64,000 nucleotides of DNA from an uncultured Myxococcales bacterium (GTDB lineage Bacteria > Myxococcota_A > Polyangia > Polyangiales > Polyangiaceae), in contig CALFEQ010000154.1 in NCBI GenBank assembly GCA_937949945.1, forward strand, positions 62,001-126,000, read 5' to 3'. Position 1 is the stretch's first letter. Each line of letters starts with the position of its first letter. The position numbers and the translations under genes are program-made. Shown in pieces: positions 16,665-26,033 of the stretch. The notes under the pieces are model-generated. The model was not told the origin of the DNA. It saw only the letters and a program-made list of their open reading frames with translations, and searched no databases.

Positions 16665-19504
16665 GCCCCAGGCGGCCCTACCCGTCGACGGCGCCCGACC
16701 TTGTGGACCTCGAGGGCGATGGGCGTCAGCAAGGCGAGCGCGAAGAGCACCGGCCAGTCCGCGAGCGGCACCGGCGCGGTGTGGAGCACGGCGCGCAGCG
16801 GAGCGAGGTGCATGGCGGCGACGTGCACGAGGAGCGCCGCGATGGTGCTCCCGAGGAGCAGCGGGTTCCTGAGCGGGCCGAGGCGGAAGATGGACAGCGT
16901 CTCCGAGCGCGCCGCGCCGATCTGGAGGTTCTCGAAGAGGACGAACAGGAGGAGGACGGCGTTCCGCGCGGCTTCGACGCTCGCTCCGCCGGAGAGCATC
17001 GAACGGAACACGAGCGCGCTCGCGCCGCCCGTGACGAGCGCCGAGATGACGACCCGCTCGAGCATCCATCGATCGAAGAGCGGCTCGCCCGCGGGACGAG
17101 GCGGGCGCCCGAGCTCGTCGCCCTCCTTGGGCTCGAACGCGAGCGCGACGTCCTGCAGCCCGCTCGTCACGAGGTTCAGCCAGAGGAGCTGCACGGGCAA
17201 GAGCGGGGCCGGTAGCGCCATCGCGAGCGCCGCGAAGTAGAGGACCACCTCCGCCGCGCCCGTCGAGACGAGGAAGAACACGACCTTGCGAACGTTCGCG
17301 TATGCGATCCGGCCCTCTTCCACGCCCGCGACGATGGACGCGAGGTCGTCGTTCGTGACGACGAGCTCGGACGCTTCGCGCGCGACGTCCGTCCCGCCAG
17401 CGCCGAGGGCGATGCCGACGTGCGCCGCGCGGAGCGCGGGCGCGTCGTTCGCGCCGTCGCCGGTCACGGCGACGAAGTGCCCGGCGCGTGCCAGGGCCTG
17501 CACGATCGCGAGCTTCTGGTTCGGCGCGACACGCGCGAACACCCTCGCCCGCCCGAGGAGCGGCGCCCACCGGCCGCCTTCCTTCGAGAGCTCGTCGAGG
17601 CGAGCGCCGGTGACGACCTGGTCCATGGAGTCGGCGAGCCCGAGCTCGCGTGCCGTCGCGAGCGCCGTCGCAGGGTGATCGCCCGTGACCATCGCGACCT
17701 CGATGCCCGCGCGGCGGCACGCCTGGATGGCCTCCTTCGCGTTCGGGCGGAGCGGATCGCTCATCGCCACGATGCCCAGGAAGACGAGGCCTCGCAGGCG
17801 CTCCGGTCCGAAGCTCTCGCCCGGGCGGAGCGCAACCTCGCCGCTCGCGACGGCGAGCACGCGCTTGCCGCTCGCCGCGAGCGCCGCGGCCTGCGCTTCG
17901 AGCGCGCCCGCGTCGATCGGAACCTCGCCCGCGCGCGCCGCCATCCGCGAGCACATCGGGAGCAGCCGCTCGACGGCGCCCTTCACGTGGGCGACCATCC
18001 TGCTCCCCTCGCGCCGGAGCGACGCGGCGAAGCGCTCCTCCGGGTCGAACGGGATCTCGGCGAGCTTCTCGTGCGCGGCGTCGAGGACGCTCGGGTCGAG
18101 GCCGAGCCCGTTTCCGAAGACGACGACGGCGACGTCGACCGCGTCGCCGTGATGCGTCCACCGGCCTTCGCGCTCGCCGAAGAACGCGTCACTCGCGAGG
18201 ACCCCGGCCCGCGCGAGCCGTCGCAGCCGCGTGTCGCCGTCGTCGCCGCCTCCGGCAGGTGCCTCGACGCGAGCCGTGCGCTCTTCGCCGGCGGCGGTCA
18301 CGCGCCACGGCTCCTCGCCGGGGAGAGCGACGCTCGTCACCGTCAGCTCGTTCACGGTGAGCGTCCCCGTCTTGTCGGTCGCGATGAAGGTGCACGATCC
18401 GAGCGCCTCGACGGCCACGAGCTTGCGGACGATGACGTGCCTCCGGCTCATGCGACGGGCCGCGACGGAGAGCGCGATCGTCAGCGCGACCGGGAGACCC
18501 TCGGGCACGATGGAGACGCCGAGCGCGACGGCGAGGAAGAACGCGTCCGCCAGCGGCATCCCGCGCGCCGCGACGACGACGGCGACGAGCACGGCCGACG
18601 CCGCGGCGATCCACACGATCCTGCGAGCGAACGCCTCCATGCGGACGAGCAACGGAGGGCGCGCGCCCGTCTCGGTGCGCAGCGAGGCGGCGAGCGCTCC
18701 GAGCTCCGTCCGCGGTCCGGTCGCCACGACGACGCCGCGCGCGTGACCGCGCGCGACGATGGAGCCGGCGAAGGCCATGTTGACGCGATCGGCGAGCGCG
18801 GTCGCCTCGTCGAGGATCTTCGCGGGGTCCTTCGCGACGGGGAGAGACTCACCGGTGAGCTGGGACTCGTCGATCGACAGCGCGGTCGCCGAGAGGAGGC
18901 GCACGTCCGCCGGTACCCTCGTCCCGGCCTCGAGCAGGACGACGTCCCCCGGGACGATCGTCTCCGTGTCGACCACGTGCCGTTCTCCGTCCCGCACGAC
19001 GACCGATCGCGTCGCGACGAGCTCGCGAAGAGCCGCGGCGCTCCGATCCGCGGCCCGCTCCTGCATCGCGCCGACCACGGCGTTGAGCAGCAGCACGATG
19101 CCCACGAAGGTCCCGTCGGCGACGTGCCCGAGCGCGAACGCGATCACGGCCGCGAAGAGCAGCACGTAGATGAGCGGGCTCCGGAACTGCCGGAGGAAGA
19201 TGCGGAAGAGCGTCGGCGACGGCGGCAGCGGCAACGCGTTCCGTCCGACGCGCGCCAGGCGCTCGACCGCATCGTCGTGCGTCAGCCCGCGCTCGGTCGA
19301 TCCGATCGAGGCGAGCACCTCCGCCGCGCTCGCGGCATGAGCGGGCCGGACCGGCGTCGGACGCGGGAGCGCGCAGGCTCGCCCGTGCGGCGCCGGCACG
19401 GGCGCGTGCGACGCGAGCCGGCGCCCTCTCTCGAACGAGCGAGACGATGGTGGTTCCCGTTGGACTCCGTCCAGCAGAGCTGGACTCCGTCCACTGCGAT
19501 TCAT
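16526..19504 (-). CDS. P-type cation-transporting ATPase
   Basis: Integral membrane pump of about 992 residues, P2-like. Seen: cation-ATPase N-domain ('ASAAEVLASIG..ERGLTHDDAVERL'), actuator 'SIDESQLTGESLP', M4 'VPEGLPVALT', phosphorylation motif DKTGTLT near residue 375, hinge 'VTGDGANDAPAL', and M5-M10. In M6 the sequence is 'NLVTSGLQDVALAFEP', so the Asp that binds calcium in SERCA is Ser, with an Asp four residues later; the cation is therefore unsure (calcium, magnesium, proton or sodium). The N-terminal 45 residues before the domain look non-conserved and contain two palindromes, so the true start may be downstream (GTG at 19399). The last about 45 residues are antisense to the M50 gene. 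Confidence 0.9.
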   Translation of the reverse strand: MNRSGRSPALLDGVQREPPSSRSFERGRRLASHAPVPAPHGRACALPRPTPVRPAHAASAAEVLASIGSTERGLTHDDAVERLARVGRNALPLPPSPTLFRIFLRQFRSPLIYVLLFAAVIAFALGHVADGTFVGIVLLLNAVVGAMQERAADRSAAALRELVATRSVVVRDGERHVVDTETIVPGDVVLLEAGTRVPADVRLLSATALSIDESQLTGESLPVAKDPAKILDEATALADRVNMAFAGSIVARGHARGVVVATGPRTELGALAASLRTETGARPPLLVRMEAFARRIVWIAAASAVLVAVVVAARGMPLADAFFLAVALGVSIVPEGLPVALTIALSVAARRMSRRHVIVRKLVAVEALGSCTFIATDKTGTLTVNELTVTSVALPGEEPWRVTAAGEERTARVEAPAGGGDDGDTRLRRLARAGVLASDAFFGEREGRWTHHGDAVDVAVVVFGNGLGLDPSVLDAAHEKLAEIPFDPEERFAASLRREGSRMVAHVKGAVERLLPMCSRMAARAGEVPIDAGALEAQAAALAASGKRVLAVASGEVALRPGESFGPERLRGLVFLGIVAMSDPLRPNAKEAIQACRRAGIEVAMVTGDHPATALATARELGLADSMDQVVTGARLDELSKEGGRWAPLLGRARVFARVAPNQKLAIVQALARAGHFVAVTGDGANDAPALRAAHVGIALGAGGTDVAREASELVVTNDDLASIVAGVEEGRIAYANVRKVVFFLVSTGAAEVVLYFAALAMALPAPLLPVQLLWLNLVTSGLQDVALAFEPKEGDELGRPPRPAGEPLFDRWMLERVVISALVTGGASALVFRSMLSGGASVEAARNAVLLLFVLFENLQIGAARSETLSIFRLGPLRNPLLLGSTIAALLVHVAAMHLAPLRAVLHTAPVPLADWPVLFALALLTPIALEVHKVGRRRRVGPPGAHAARGASRCAADARLQSSQRPTVVRSSIPTSRPSGAITGSCSTPR
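19461..19493. promoter_or_regulatory. Twin palindromes near the P-type ATPase start
   Basis: TGGACTCCGTCCA occurs at 19461-19473 and 19481-19493. Each is a perfect palindrome TGGAC-N3-GTCCA, and their centres are 20 bases apart, about two helical turns. This is the geometry of a double operator for a dimeric regulator. The sites fall inside the longest reading frame of the ATPase, which suggests translation really begins further on. Confidence 0.5.
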
Positions 19505-19788
19505 GACGCCTCGTTCGAGCAACGATCGAACCGCGCCGCGCGTCGGACACGTCGTCGAGAGCCGCACGGCACGGTCGCTTCGTCGCTGCAGCTCGCCCTG
19601 GCGCTCGGCACCGCGCCGTTCGTGCGTAGCGGCGCAGGAGCTGCGCCTGCGCCGCGCAGGTCCATGCGAGCGCACGCGTCTCGGCCGCGTGGCGCGGCCG
19701 TTGCTGAAGGCGGTCGCATGGACGGACGGGTGCAGTCGCCACTTCGACGCCGCCCGTCGGCGCCGGCAGAGGCGCGAGCGGAGCGGAC

Positions 19789-20277
19789 ATGATCGGATGC
19801 AGACACCTCGGGACGGCTTTCGCGGCCTGCGTTCCGCTCCTTCTCGCCGGATGCACGTCGCTCGCGATCGCCGGCGCCGATCGCTCGTCTCTGAAGCCGG
19901 CCACGCTCGTCGAGTCCTGCCCGCTCGGCGTCCCATGGACGAAGATCCGCGTCGCCGAGACGCCCGAAGGCGTCGAGCTCGATTTCTCGACGAGCTGGCC
20001 CGCGAACGTCGAAGATCTCCGGCGGCGCGTCCGCGATCAGGCGCGCGCGTACGGGCCGAATCGCCACCTCGGCAGCGGACACGACGGCGAGCACCACGGC
20101 CCGCGCGACCACGGGCTCCGGCTCTGGACGATGGGAGCCCTCACGACACGCGTGGAAGACACACCTACTGGCGCGAAGTTGGCGATCGCTCCCACCGACC
20201 CGGCTCGACGCGACGAGGTCCGTGACGCGATTCTGCGCCGCGTCGCTCGCATCGAGTCCAGGAGCTGCCCCCGCTGA
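19789..20277 (+). CDS. Small hypothetical lipoprotein
   Basis: Protein of 162 residues, signal peptide with lipobox 'LAGC' at about residue 22. The mature part has a His-rich patch ('GHDGEHHGPRDHG') that could bind metal. No family recognised. It is divergent from the P-type ATPase with 284 bases between; a role with a metal pump is only a guess. Confidence 0.72.
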   Translation: MIGCRHLGTAFAACVPLLLAGCTSLAIAGADRSSLKPATLVESCPLGVPWTKIRVAETPEGVELDFSTSWPANVEDLRRRVRDQARAYGPNRHLGSGHDGEHHGPRDHGLRLWTMGALTTRVEDTPTGAKLAIAPTDPARRDEVRDAILRRVARIESRSCPR

Positions 20278-20354
20278 CCACCTCCGCGCCGATTTCGTCG
20301 CCGGTCCCGCAGCGCGACCTTTCACCTCCCTGGAAATCGTGTGAACCTTGGAGC

Positions 20355-21761
20355 GTGGGGCTCTTCTCCCGTTCGGCGACGTTCGGTCTCGCCGCGATCG
20401 CCGCCTCGTGCGGCCAGGCGTACGAGGGGATCGCACTCGAGGGCGCTCCCAAGATCGAGCTCTCGAGCACGGTCGTGGAGTTCGGCGTCGTCAGTTGCGG
20501 AACCGATGCCCCGCCCGAGAAGGCGTTGACGATACGGAACATCGGCACCGCGCCGCTGACGTGGTCGGCGCAGATGGCCGAGTCGACGCAGTTCTCGATC
20601 TCCGGCGCGAACGGAGGGACCATCGCACCGGGCCAAGAGGCCGTGCTGACGATCGCGTCGAGGCCCGTGAGCGCCGACTCCGCAGCGGGGGCGACGTTGA
20701 GCACCGCCCTCTCGATCACGTCGAACGATCCGGAGACGCCCACGATCGAGGCGCTCGCGCAGCTCGTGACGGGCGGCGGGATGATCGAGATCGTGCCGCA
20801 GTCGATTTCGTTCGGCGAGTCGCCGGTCGGGGTCGCCTCGTTCGAGACGCCGACCGTGATTCGGAACAACGGCAATCAGCCGATCGAGATTCGTATCGAT
20901 CCGCCCCCCAACCCGGATTTCTCCCTGGCCTCGGACCTCGGCGCCGCTCCGATCACGGCGACGCTCGGTCCAGGAGAGGCCGTCCCCGGGCTCGTCGGCC
21001 GCTTCACACCGAGCGCGATCGGACAGGCCACCACGACCGCGGCGATCACGGTGACGGGCCCGGTCTGCGGCACGCGTCCGTCGTCGATCGAGCTCACCGG
21101 CTCGGGCTCCACGTCGGGCGTCGGAGTGCACCCGGGCCTCCTCGACTTCGGACACGTCCCATGCGGATCGGCGGCGGCGTCGAAGGTCATCACGCTCAGC
21201 AGCGCCGAGAATGGCCCCAAGTACGAATTCAGGGCGAAGCTGGGGAAAGACACGGCCAGCGCATTCACCGTCGACCCGCCGACCGGGCTGGTCCCGAGCG
21301 GCGGCACTCAGGTGATCACCGTCAAGCCCAAGGTCATCCCGCAGGGCGGCATCGGCGACAACCTCTATGGCGACGTGCTCACCATCACGACGAACGCTCC
21401 GGGTGACACCCCGCGCCAAGTCCACCTCCGCATGTCGCCGCTCGGTGCCATCTTCTCGGTAAACCGAACCACCCACGACTTCGGCGACGTGAACACCAAC
21501 GGCAACGGACGAGAGACCACCTTCTACGTCTCCAACACCGGGAACGCCTACGGCGTCATCAGCTTCTACGTCGCGGCGAACGCCTTCAACGTGAAGGCTC
21601 CCAGCACGATCGGGATCAACCCGGGCTCGACCGGCTCGATCGTCGTACGCGCCAAGCCGCAGGGCACCGGCGTCAAGACGGGCTACGCCGTTCCTTCGAC
21701 TTCGAGCGCGATCTGCGCGCCGCTGCCGCCCGCGATCTCCCTCAGGTGTCGCGGCCGTTGA
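20355..21761 (+). CDS. Lipoprotein with ASH/HYDIN-type Ig-like domains
   Basis: Surface or periplasmic protein of 468 residues made of about four Ig-like repeats of the ASPM-SPD2-Hydin ('choice-of-anchor D') kind. Each begins with 'vdFG.v..G' (VVEFGVVSCGTD, ISFGESPVGV, LLDFGHVPCGS, THDFGDVNTNG) and has 'NNG/NTGN' turns. The signal peptide ends in 'AIAASC', a plausible lipobox. Start codon is GTG at 20355, directly after CTTGGA. Such repeats mediate adhesion or scaffolding. A relic of a similar domain lies at 33817-34052. Converges on the GH25 gene with 15 bases between. Confidence 0.83.
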   Translation: MGLFSRSATFGLAAIAASCGQAYEGIALEGAPKIELSSTVVEFGVVSCGTDAPPEKALTIRNIGTAPLTWSAQMAESTQFSISGANGGTIAPGQEAVLTIASRPVSADSAAGATLSTALSITSNDPETPTIEALAQLVTGGGMIEIVPQSISFGESPVGVASFETPTVIRNNGNQPIEIRIDPPPNPDFSLASDLGAAPITATLGPGEAVPGLVGRFTPSAIGQATTTAAITVTGPVCGTRPSSIELTGSGSTSGVGVHPGLLDFGHVPCGSAAASKVITLSSAENGPKYEFRAKLGKDTASAFTVDPPTGLVPSGGTQVITVKPKVIPQGGIGDNLYGDVLTITTNAPGDTPRQVHLRMSPLGAIFSVNRTTHDFGDVNTNGNGRETTFYVSNTGNAYGVISFYVAANAFNVKAPSTIGINPGSTGSIVVRAKPQGTGVKTGYAVPSTSSAICAPLPPAISLRCRGR

Positions 21762-21776
21762 CCAGGCGCGCGTCGA

Positions 21777-22829
21777 TCAGAGCGGGTGCTCGGACACACA
21801 CGCGGCGGGCACGGTAGAGCGAACGAGCCACTTGCCGTCGCTGCACTGGTACCACTTTCCGTCGCTCCGGCTCTGCACGCAGGTGTTCTCCACCACGTCT
21901 AGGCCGAGCGTCGCGGAGTGGCAGCCCGCGGCCGGTCCGCCGCCTCCGCGCACGAACGCCATGAACTGCTCGAGCGTGCCGTTGAAGACGTTCTGATCCG
22001 GCCGCCCCGAGATGCCCGGGACGTCACGCTGACACTGACCCGCTCCCGCCTCGCCCTTGCAGTGCTGCCAGAAGGTCCACGTGCGCGCGCCGGTCTCGGC
22101 GATCTTCGGGCAGTTCGTCTCGGCGCTCCCGTTCAGGTAGTACATCGCGGCCCAGAGCGGGTACTCGCCGAAATCCGAGCTGCCGATGTGCTCCTCCCAC
22201 GCGGAGTTCGTGTAGATGATCGGCTTCCGTCCGGCGCGCGCCTCGAGCGCGTCGAGCGTGGCCTTCACCCCTCGGATGATGCTCGCCCGGTCGAGATCGA
22301 GATTGAACGACGCTCCCTCGACGTCGAGCGTCGGCGGCAGATCCTCGCGCGGGTCGTAGCCGGCCTCGGTGAGCTTCTCCAGCATGATGTTCGCCTGGAC
22401 GCCCGGCCGCTGGTGCTCGAGCTTCACGCGGTAGAACATGTACGCGCCGACGACGAGGCCCGCCTGCTTCGCCTTCCTGTAGTTCGTCACGAACATCGGA
22501 TCGACGTAGTCGCCGTCGTTGCTCCGGATGATCACCCAGCGCTGTCCGGCGGCGCGCACCTTCGCGAAGTCGATTTCGCCTTGCCACTTCGAGACGTCGA
22601 GGCCGGGCACCGTCGGCCCGAGGCCGCACTGCTTGCGTAGCTCGTCGGCCGTCGCCAGGGTCGCCTCCTCGTCTTCTTCGGGAACGACGCAGCCCGTGTG
22701 AGCGAGGCCGCCGAGGACGAGGAATGCGAGGGAGAAGATCGAAGTGGTCGAGGGGAGCGCGCTCGAGAGCCGGAGGGCCTTGCGCGCGAGGTGCTCCGCG
22801 ATCCGCGGGCAGGCGGTGCCGCTGAACAT
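21777..22829 (-). CDS. GH25 lysozyme-like lipoprotein
   Basis: Protein of 350 residues with a long N-terminal signal region and lipobox 'HTGC' at about residue 47. The catalytic domain (about 72-280) shows the GH25 hallmarks 'GLDVSKWQGEIDF', 'VVGAYMFYR' and 'PPTLDVEG', so it probably cuts muramyl-N-acetylglucosamine bonds. The C-terminal 60 residues hold paired Cys and 'GKWYQCSDGKW', a small binding-like module. Roles in prey lysis or wall turnover are possible. Start ATG 22829 follows GTCAGGAGACC. Confidence 0.88.
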   Translation of the reverse strand: MFSGTACPRIAEHLARKALRLSSALPSTTSIFSLAFLVLGGLAHTGCVVPEEDEEATLATADELRKQCGLGPTVPGLDVSKWQGEIDFAKVRAAGQRWVIIRSNDGDYVDPMFVTNYRKAKQAGLVVGAYMFYRVKLEHQRPGVQANIMLEKLTEAGYDPREDLPPTLDVEGASFNLDLDRASIIRGVKATLDALEARAGRKPIIYTNSAWEEHIGSSDFGEYPLWAAMYYLNGSAETNCPKIAETGARTWTFWQHCKGEAGAGQCQRDVPGISGRPDQNVFNGTLEQFMAFVRGGGGPAAGCHSATLGLDVVENTCVQSRSDGKWYQCSDGKWLVRSTVPAACVSEHPL

Positions 22830-23066
22830 GTCGGGTCTCCTGACCCCGCCGCCGCGGCTCTCGAGAGCACATGGTGTGCCCGAGCACGCGCGCCCGGAAC
22901 GGCGCCCGTGGGAGCAGTCTCACTGCGACAAGTCCGCTCGTGGCGTCACGAGCGACGCGCGCTTGCGCAATCGTCGGTCACCTTCGAGACGGATCCGCGA
23001 TCCAGGCCCGGCGGCCTCTCCGCGGTCCGCCCGGCTCCTCGCGCGATTCGCGCAAGACGGGCACCG

Positions 23067-24227
23067 TCACGGTACGCCCATCGACTCGAGGGAATCGTAC
23101 GGATGGATCCGCGGCCGCCCGATCTCGTCGCGCAGCTCGTTCGCGAGCGCGCGCACGACCTCGCGCGTGGAGCCGGTCGAGCGGAAGACCGCGAGCTGGC
23201 GCTCGCAGGAGGTGTCGTCGAGCAGAGCACGCGCGCGCGAGAGATCGTCGCTCTCGCCGAGCCGGCGCGCGGTGGGGGCGACGATCTCGAAGAGCTCCTC
23301 GGCGAGCTGGCGGAGCGGAGTGACCGTCCCCTCCTCGTCGGTGACGAGCCACGCGTGAACGCCTTCGTGCGAGGCGCGGAAGGCGTTCTCCTTCTCGATC
23401 CACCATGAGAGCGGGCGAACGATCGCCGGTCGCTCTTTTTCGCGCGTATCGGCGAGGTACACGAGCAGCGAGTGGACGACCGAGGCGAGCGCGAGCGAGC
23501 GATCGATCGTGGGCTGTGCGTCCATGACGCGGACCTCGATCGTCCCGAAGTCGGGCCGGAGCCGGACGTCCCAATGCATGTCGCGGAACGAGCCGAACAT
23601 GCTCGCGCGCTCCGCCAGGTCGAGGAAGTCGACGAACGCGGACCAGTCCTCGAAAGGAGGCGGCATCCCGCAGCTCCGCGCCGTCGCGAGGATACGCTGC
23701 CGGTACGAGGCGAACGGCGTCGCGTAGCCGTGGAAGAACGGCGACGATGCCGAGAGCGCGAGCAAGACGGGCACGAACCCTCGGAGCTCCCGCATGACGC
23801 GGACGGCCACCTCGCCCGACGGCATGCCGACGTGGGTCTGGAGCGAATAGGCGATGTACGCGTGCGCCAGATACCCTTGCGTCCTCTCCATCGCGAGATA
23901 CCGCGGGAGCGGCGTGACGGGCACGCTCCGCTCGCAGAACGGATGCGTCCCCGCCCCCACGATCGCCATACCGAAGCGAGCGGCGGCGTCCGAGACGCGA
24001 GAGACGACGTCGAGGAGGCCGGACCGGAGCGCGGCGGTGCTCTCGGCCGCCGGCGTGATCGTCTCGACGGCCGGCTGCAGCATCTCGGGCTTGATGCAGG
24101 GGTCGTCCGAGAGGACCTCGATGAGAGGGAGGATCCCGTCGCGCAGATCGAGCGTCTCCTCGTCGACGAGCTGCCACTCGAGCTCGACGCCTACGGTGGG
24201 CGGCGACGGACGAAAGGAGCGGATCAT
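23067..24227 (-). CDS. YbdK-family carboxylate-amine ligase (GCS2)
   Basis: Cytoplasmic ATP-dependent ligase of 386 residues. It opens with 'VGVELEWQLVDEETLDL', the glutamate-binding strand of the glutamate-cysteine ligase type 2 family, and has 'AGTHPF', 'HVGMPSGEVAVRVM', 'SSPFFHG' and 'RDMHWDVRLRPDFGTIEVRVMDAQPT' motifs. The family joins glutamate or similar acids to an amine; E. coli YbdK does so weakly with cysteine. Start ATG 24227 overlaps the stop of the M20 gene as ATGA, so the two are translationally coupled and likely act on one metabolite, one forming and the other breaking an amide bond. Confidence 0.9.
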   Translation of the reverse strand: MIRSFRPSPPTVGVELEWQLVDEETLDLRDGILPLIEVLSDDPCIKPEMLQPAVETITPAAESTAALRSGLLDVVSRVSDAAARFGMAIVGAGTHPFCERSVPVTPLPRYLAMERTQGYLAHAYIAYSLQTHVGMPSGEVAVRVMRELRGFVPVLLALSASSPFFHGYATPFASYRQRILATARSCGMPPPFEDWSAFVDFLDLAERASMFGSFRDMHWDVRLRPDFGTIEVRVMDAQPTIDRSLALASVVHSLLVYLADTREKERPAIVRPLSWWIEKENAFRASHEGVHAWLVTDEEGTVTPLRQLAEELFEIVAPTARRLGESDDLSRARALLDDTSCERQLAVFRSTGSTREVVRALANELRDEIGRPRIHPYDSLESMGVP

Positions 24228-25396
24228 GGCTTTCGCGGCAACATCCGTTGCGCTTCGCGCACGACGCGCTCGAACCAGCGCGCCCCGATCTCGAGGACGC
24301 CTTCGTCGATCGTGAACGACGGGCTGTGCAGCGGAACGTAGGGTTGCCCTTCTGCGCAAGCGCCGAAACGCACGTAGCATCCCGGCACCTCGCGCAGGTA
24401 GAAGGCGAAGTCCTCCGAGCCCATGCTCGGGTGCTCCTGCGGGACGACGTTCCGCGGACCGACGACCGCCTCCGCGGCGAGACGACTGATCTCCGCCTCC
24501 CGCGCCGTGTTGACGACCGGGGGATTGCCCTCGACGAGGTCGACGGTGACGGTCGCGTTGTGCAGTGTGCCCGCGGCCTCCGCCATGCGCCGGATCCCGC
24601 GATGGACCCGCGCGCGCTCGGACGGCGACGTCGTGCGGATGGTGCCTTCGAGCAGCGCGTCCGCCGCGATCACGTTCGCGGCCGTCCCCGCGGTCACGCG
24701 CCCGATCGTCACCACGGTCGGCCAGAGCGGATCGGTCTCGCGCGACACGAGCGTCTGGAGCGCGGCGATGAGCAGCCCACAGACGATCACCGCGTCGACC
24801 GCCTCGTGCGGCCGCGCGCCATGTCCGCCACGTCCGTGCACGTTGATGACGAACCGGTCCGACTGCGCCGTGACCGGACCGGCGGCGACCATGATCTGCC
24901 CGGTCTTGTAGTGATGGGTGACGTGCCCCGCGAAGATCGCGTCCACGCCGCGCAGCGCCCCGGCCTCGATCATGACGCGCGCGCCGCGTCCCCTCTCCTC
25001 CGCCGGCTGGAAGATGAAGACGACGTCCCCCTCGGGCGGCGCGGCCACGAGCCGCCTCGCGGCATCGACCACCATGGCCATGTGCGCGTCGTGCCCGCAC
25101 GAGTGCACCCGCCCGGGATGCTCCGACGCGAAGGGCAGCCCCGTCGTCTCCCGCCCTGGCAGCGCATCCATCTCCGCCCGAAGCGCAATCACGGGCGCGC
25201 GAGGGTCCCGCCCACGGAGCCGCGCCACGATCCCGGTCCCGCGCCCCCCGTACGTCGTCTCGAGACCGAGCGGCGCGAGCGCGCGCAAGATGCGCTCGGC
25301 CGTCCGCTCCTCCTCGAACGACAGCTCGGGGATGCGGTGAAGGCTCCTCCGAAGCTCGACGACGTTCGAGGTGCCCAGACTCTCCTCGGCGACCAT
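24224..25396 (-). CDS. M20-family amidohydrolase (hippurate-hydrolase-like)
   Basis: Cytoplasmic metal-dependent amidohydrolase of 390 residues. Metal-site motifs: 'HSCGHDAHMAM' (metal Cys and His), 'QPAEERGRGA' (catalytic Glu pair), 'GHVTHHYKTG', and 'MGSEDFAFYL' near the C-terminus; the dimerisation domain carries 'GRGGHGARPHEAVDAV'. Members hydrolyse N-acyl amino acids, indole-acetyl or hippuryl amides. It is the first gene of a two-gene unit with the YbdK ligase, sharing ATGA. ATG 25396 is chosen; the frame upstream (to 25531) reads into the repeat-bearing intergenic region. Confidence 0.9.
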   Translation of the reverse strand: MVAEESLGTSNVVELRRSLHRIPELSFEEERTAERILRALAPLGLETTYGGRGTGIVARLRGRDPRAPVIALRAEMDALPGRETTGLPFASEHPGRVHSCGHDAHMAMVVDAARRLVAAPPEGDVVFIFQPAEERGRGARVMIEAGALRGVDAIFAGHVTHHYKTGQIMVAAGPVTAQSDRFVINVHGRGGHGARPHEAVDAVIVCGLLIAALQTLVSRETDPLWPTVVTIGRVTAGTAANVIAADALLEGTIRTTSPSERARVHRGIRRMAEAAGTLHNATVTVDLVEGNPPVVNTAREAEISRLAAEAVVGPRNVVPQEHPSMGSEDFAFYLREVPGCYVRFGACAEGQPYVPLHSPSFTIDEGVLEIGARWFERVVREAQRMLPRKP

Positions 25397-25553
25397 ACCC
25401 GTTTGTCCTCGACGGCGCGCACACGCCGTCAAGCGGAGCTGCACGTTCCTCGCGCAACGACGCTCCGCCTCCGCCCACGCGTCAGGTGACGGACCGCGAG
25501 CTCTTCCCGATGACCTCCGCGCACAGCGCACCGCGCTCGCGCTCTCGACGGAC

Positions 25554-25911
25554 GAGGTGCATCAGGCTCCAGGCTCCGGGCTCCAGGCTCCAGAGCTGCC
25601 GCACCATTTGCATCCTACATCCATTCCTACCGACGTCACGTCACATGCATCATGCACGCATTCGAGGTGCATCAGGCTCCAGGCTCCGGGCTCCAGAGCT
25701 GCCGCACCATTTGCATCCTACATACATTCCTGCCGACGTTACGTCACGTGAGATCCATCAGGCTCCAGGCTCCGGGCTCCAGGCTCCAGAGCTGCCGCCC
25801 ATTTGCATCCCACATACATTCCTGCCGACGTTACGTCACGTGTACCACACACGCATTCCTACCGACGTTACGTCACGTGCACTCTACAAGCATTCGCACC
25901 GACGTTACGAC
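25554..25911. repeat. Intergenic repeat array with GACGTNACGTC palindromes
   Basis: Within the 637-base gap between the M20 and Notum-like genes. Three long units begin at 25554, 25664 and 25750, each with a core built from the heptamer GGCTCCA/GGCTCCG and then AGAGCTGCCGC and CATTTGCATCC. Each is followed by a 37-base unit starting CATTCCT and holding GACGTNACGTC. The palindromes are at 25632, 25735, 25827, 25864 and 25901 (the last with one mismatch); the last three are exactly 37 bases apart. The segment is visibly less GC-rich than its surroundings. No protein frame runs across it sensibly. It could be a cluster of regulator sites or a non-autonomous intergenic element. Confidence 0.75.
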
Positions 25912-26033
25912 CACCTCACGGACGCGAGGAAAGCCTCGGCGCCGGCACGGCCTGCGTGGAATTTTCCGCCCCAAGACCATCACGAGAGGGATAACCGCTA
26001 CCGACTCGGGCTCCCGTCCGCTACGGAAGACAC

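Noticed and set aside
25554..25911. CRISPR array
   Set aside because: Units are of unequal length (110 and 86 bases, then 37), the whole unit repeats rather than alternating with unique spacers, and no cas genes are near.
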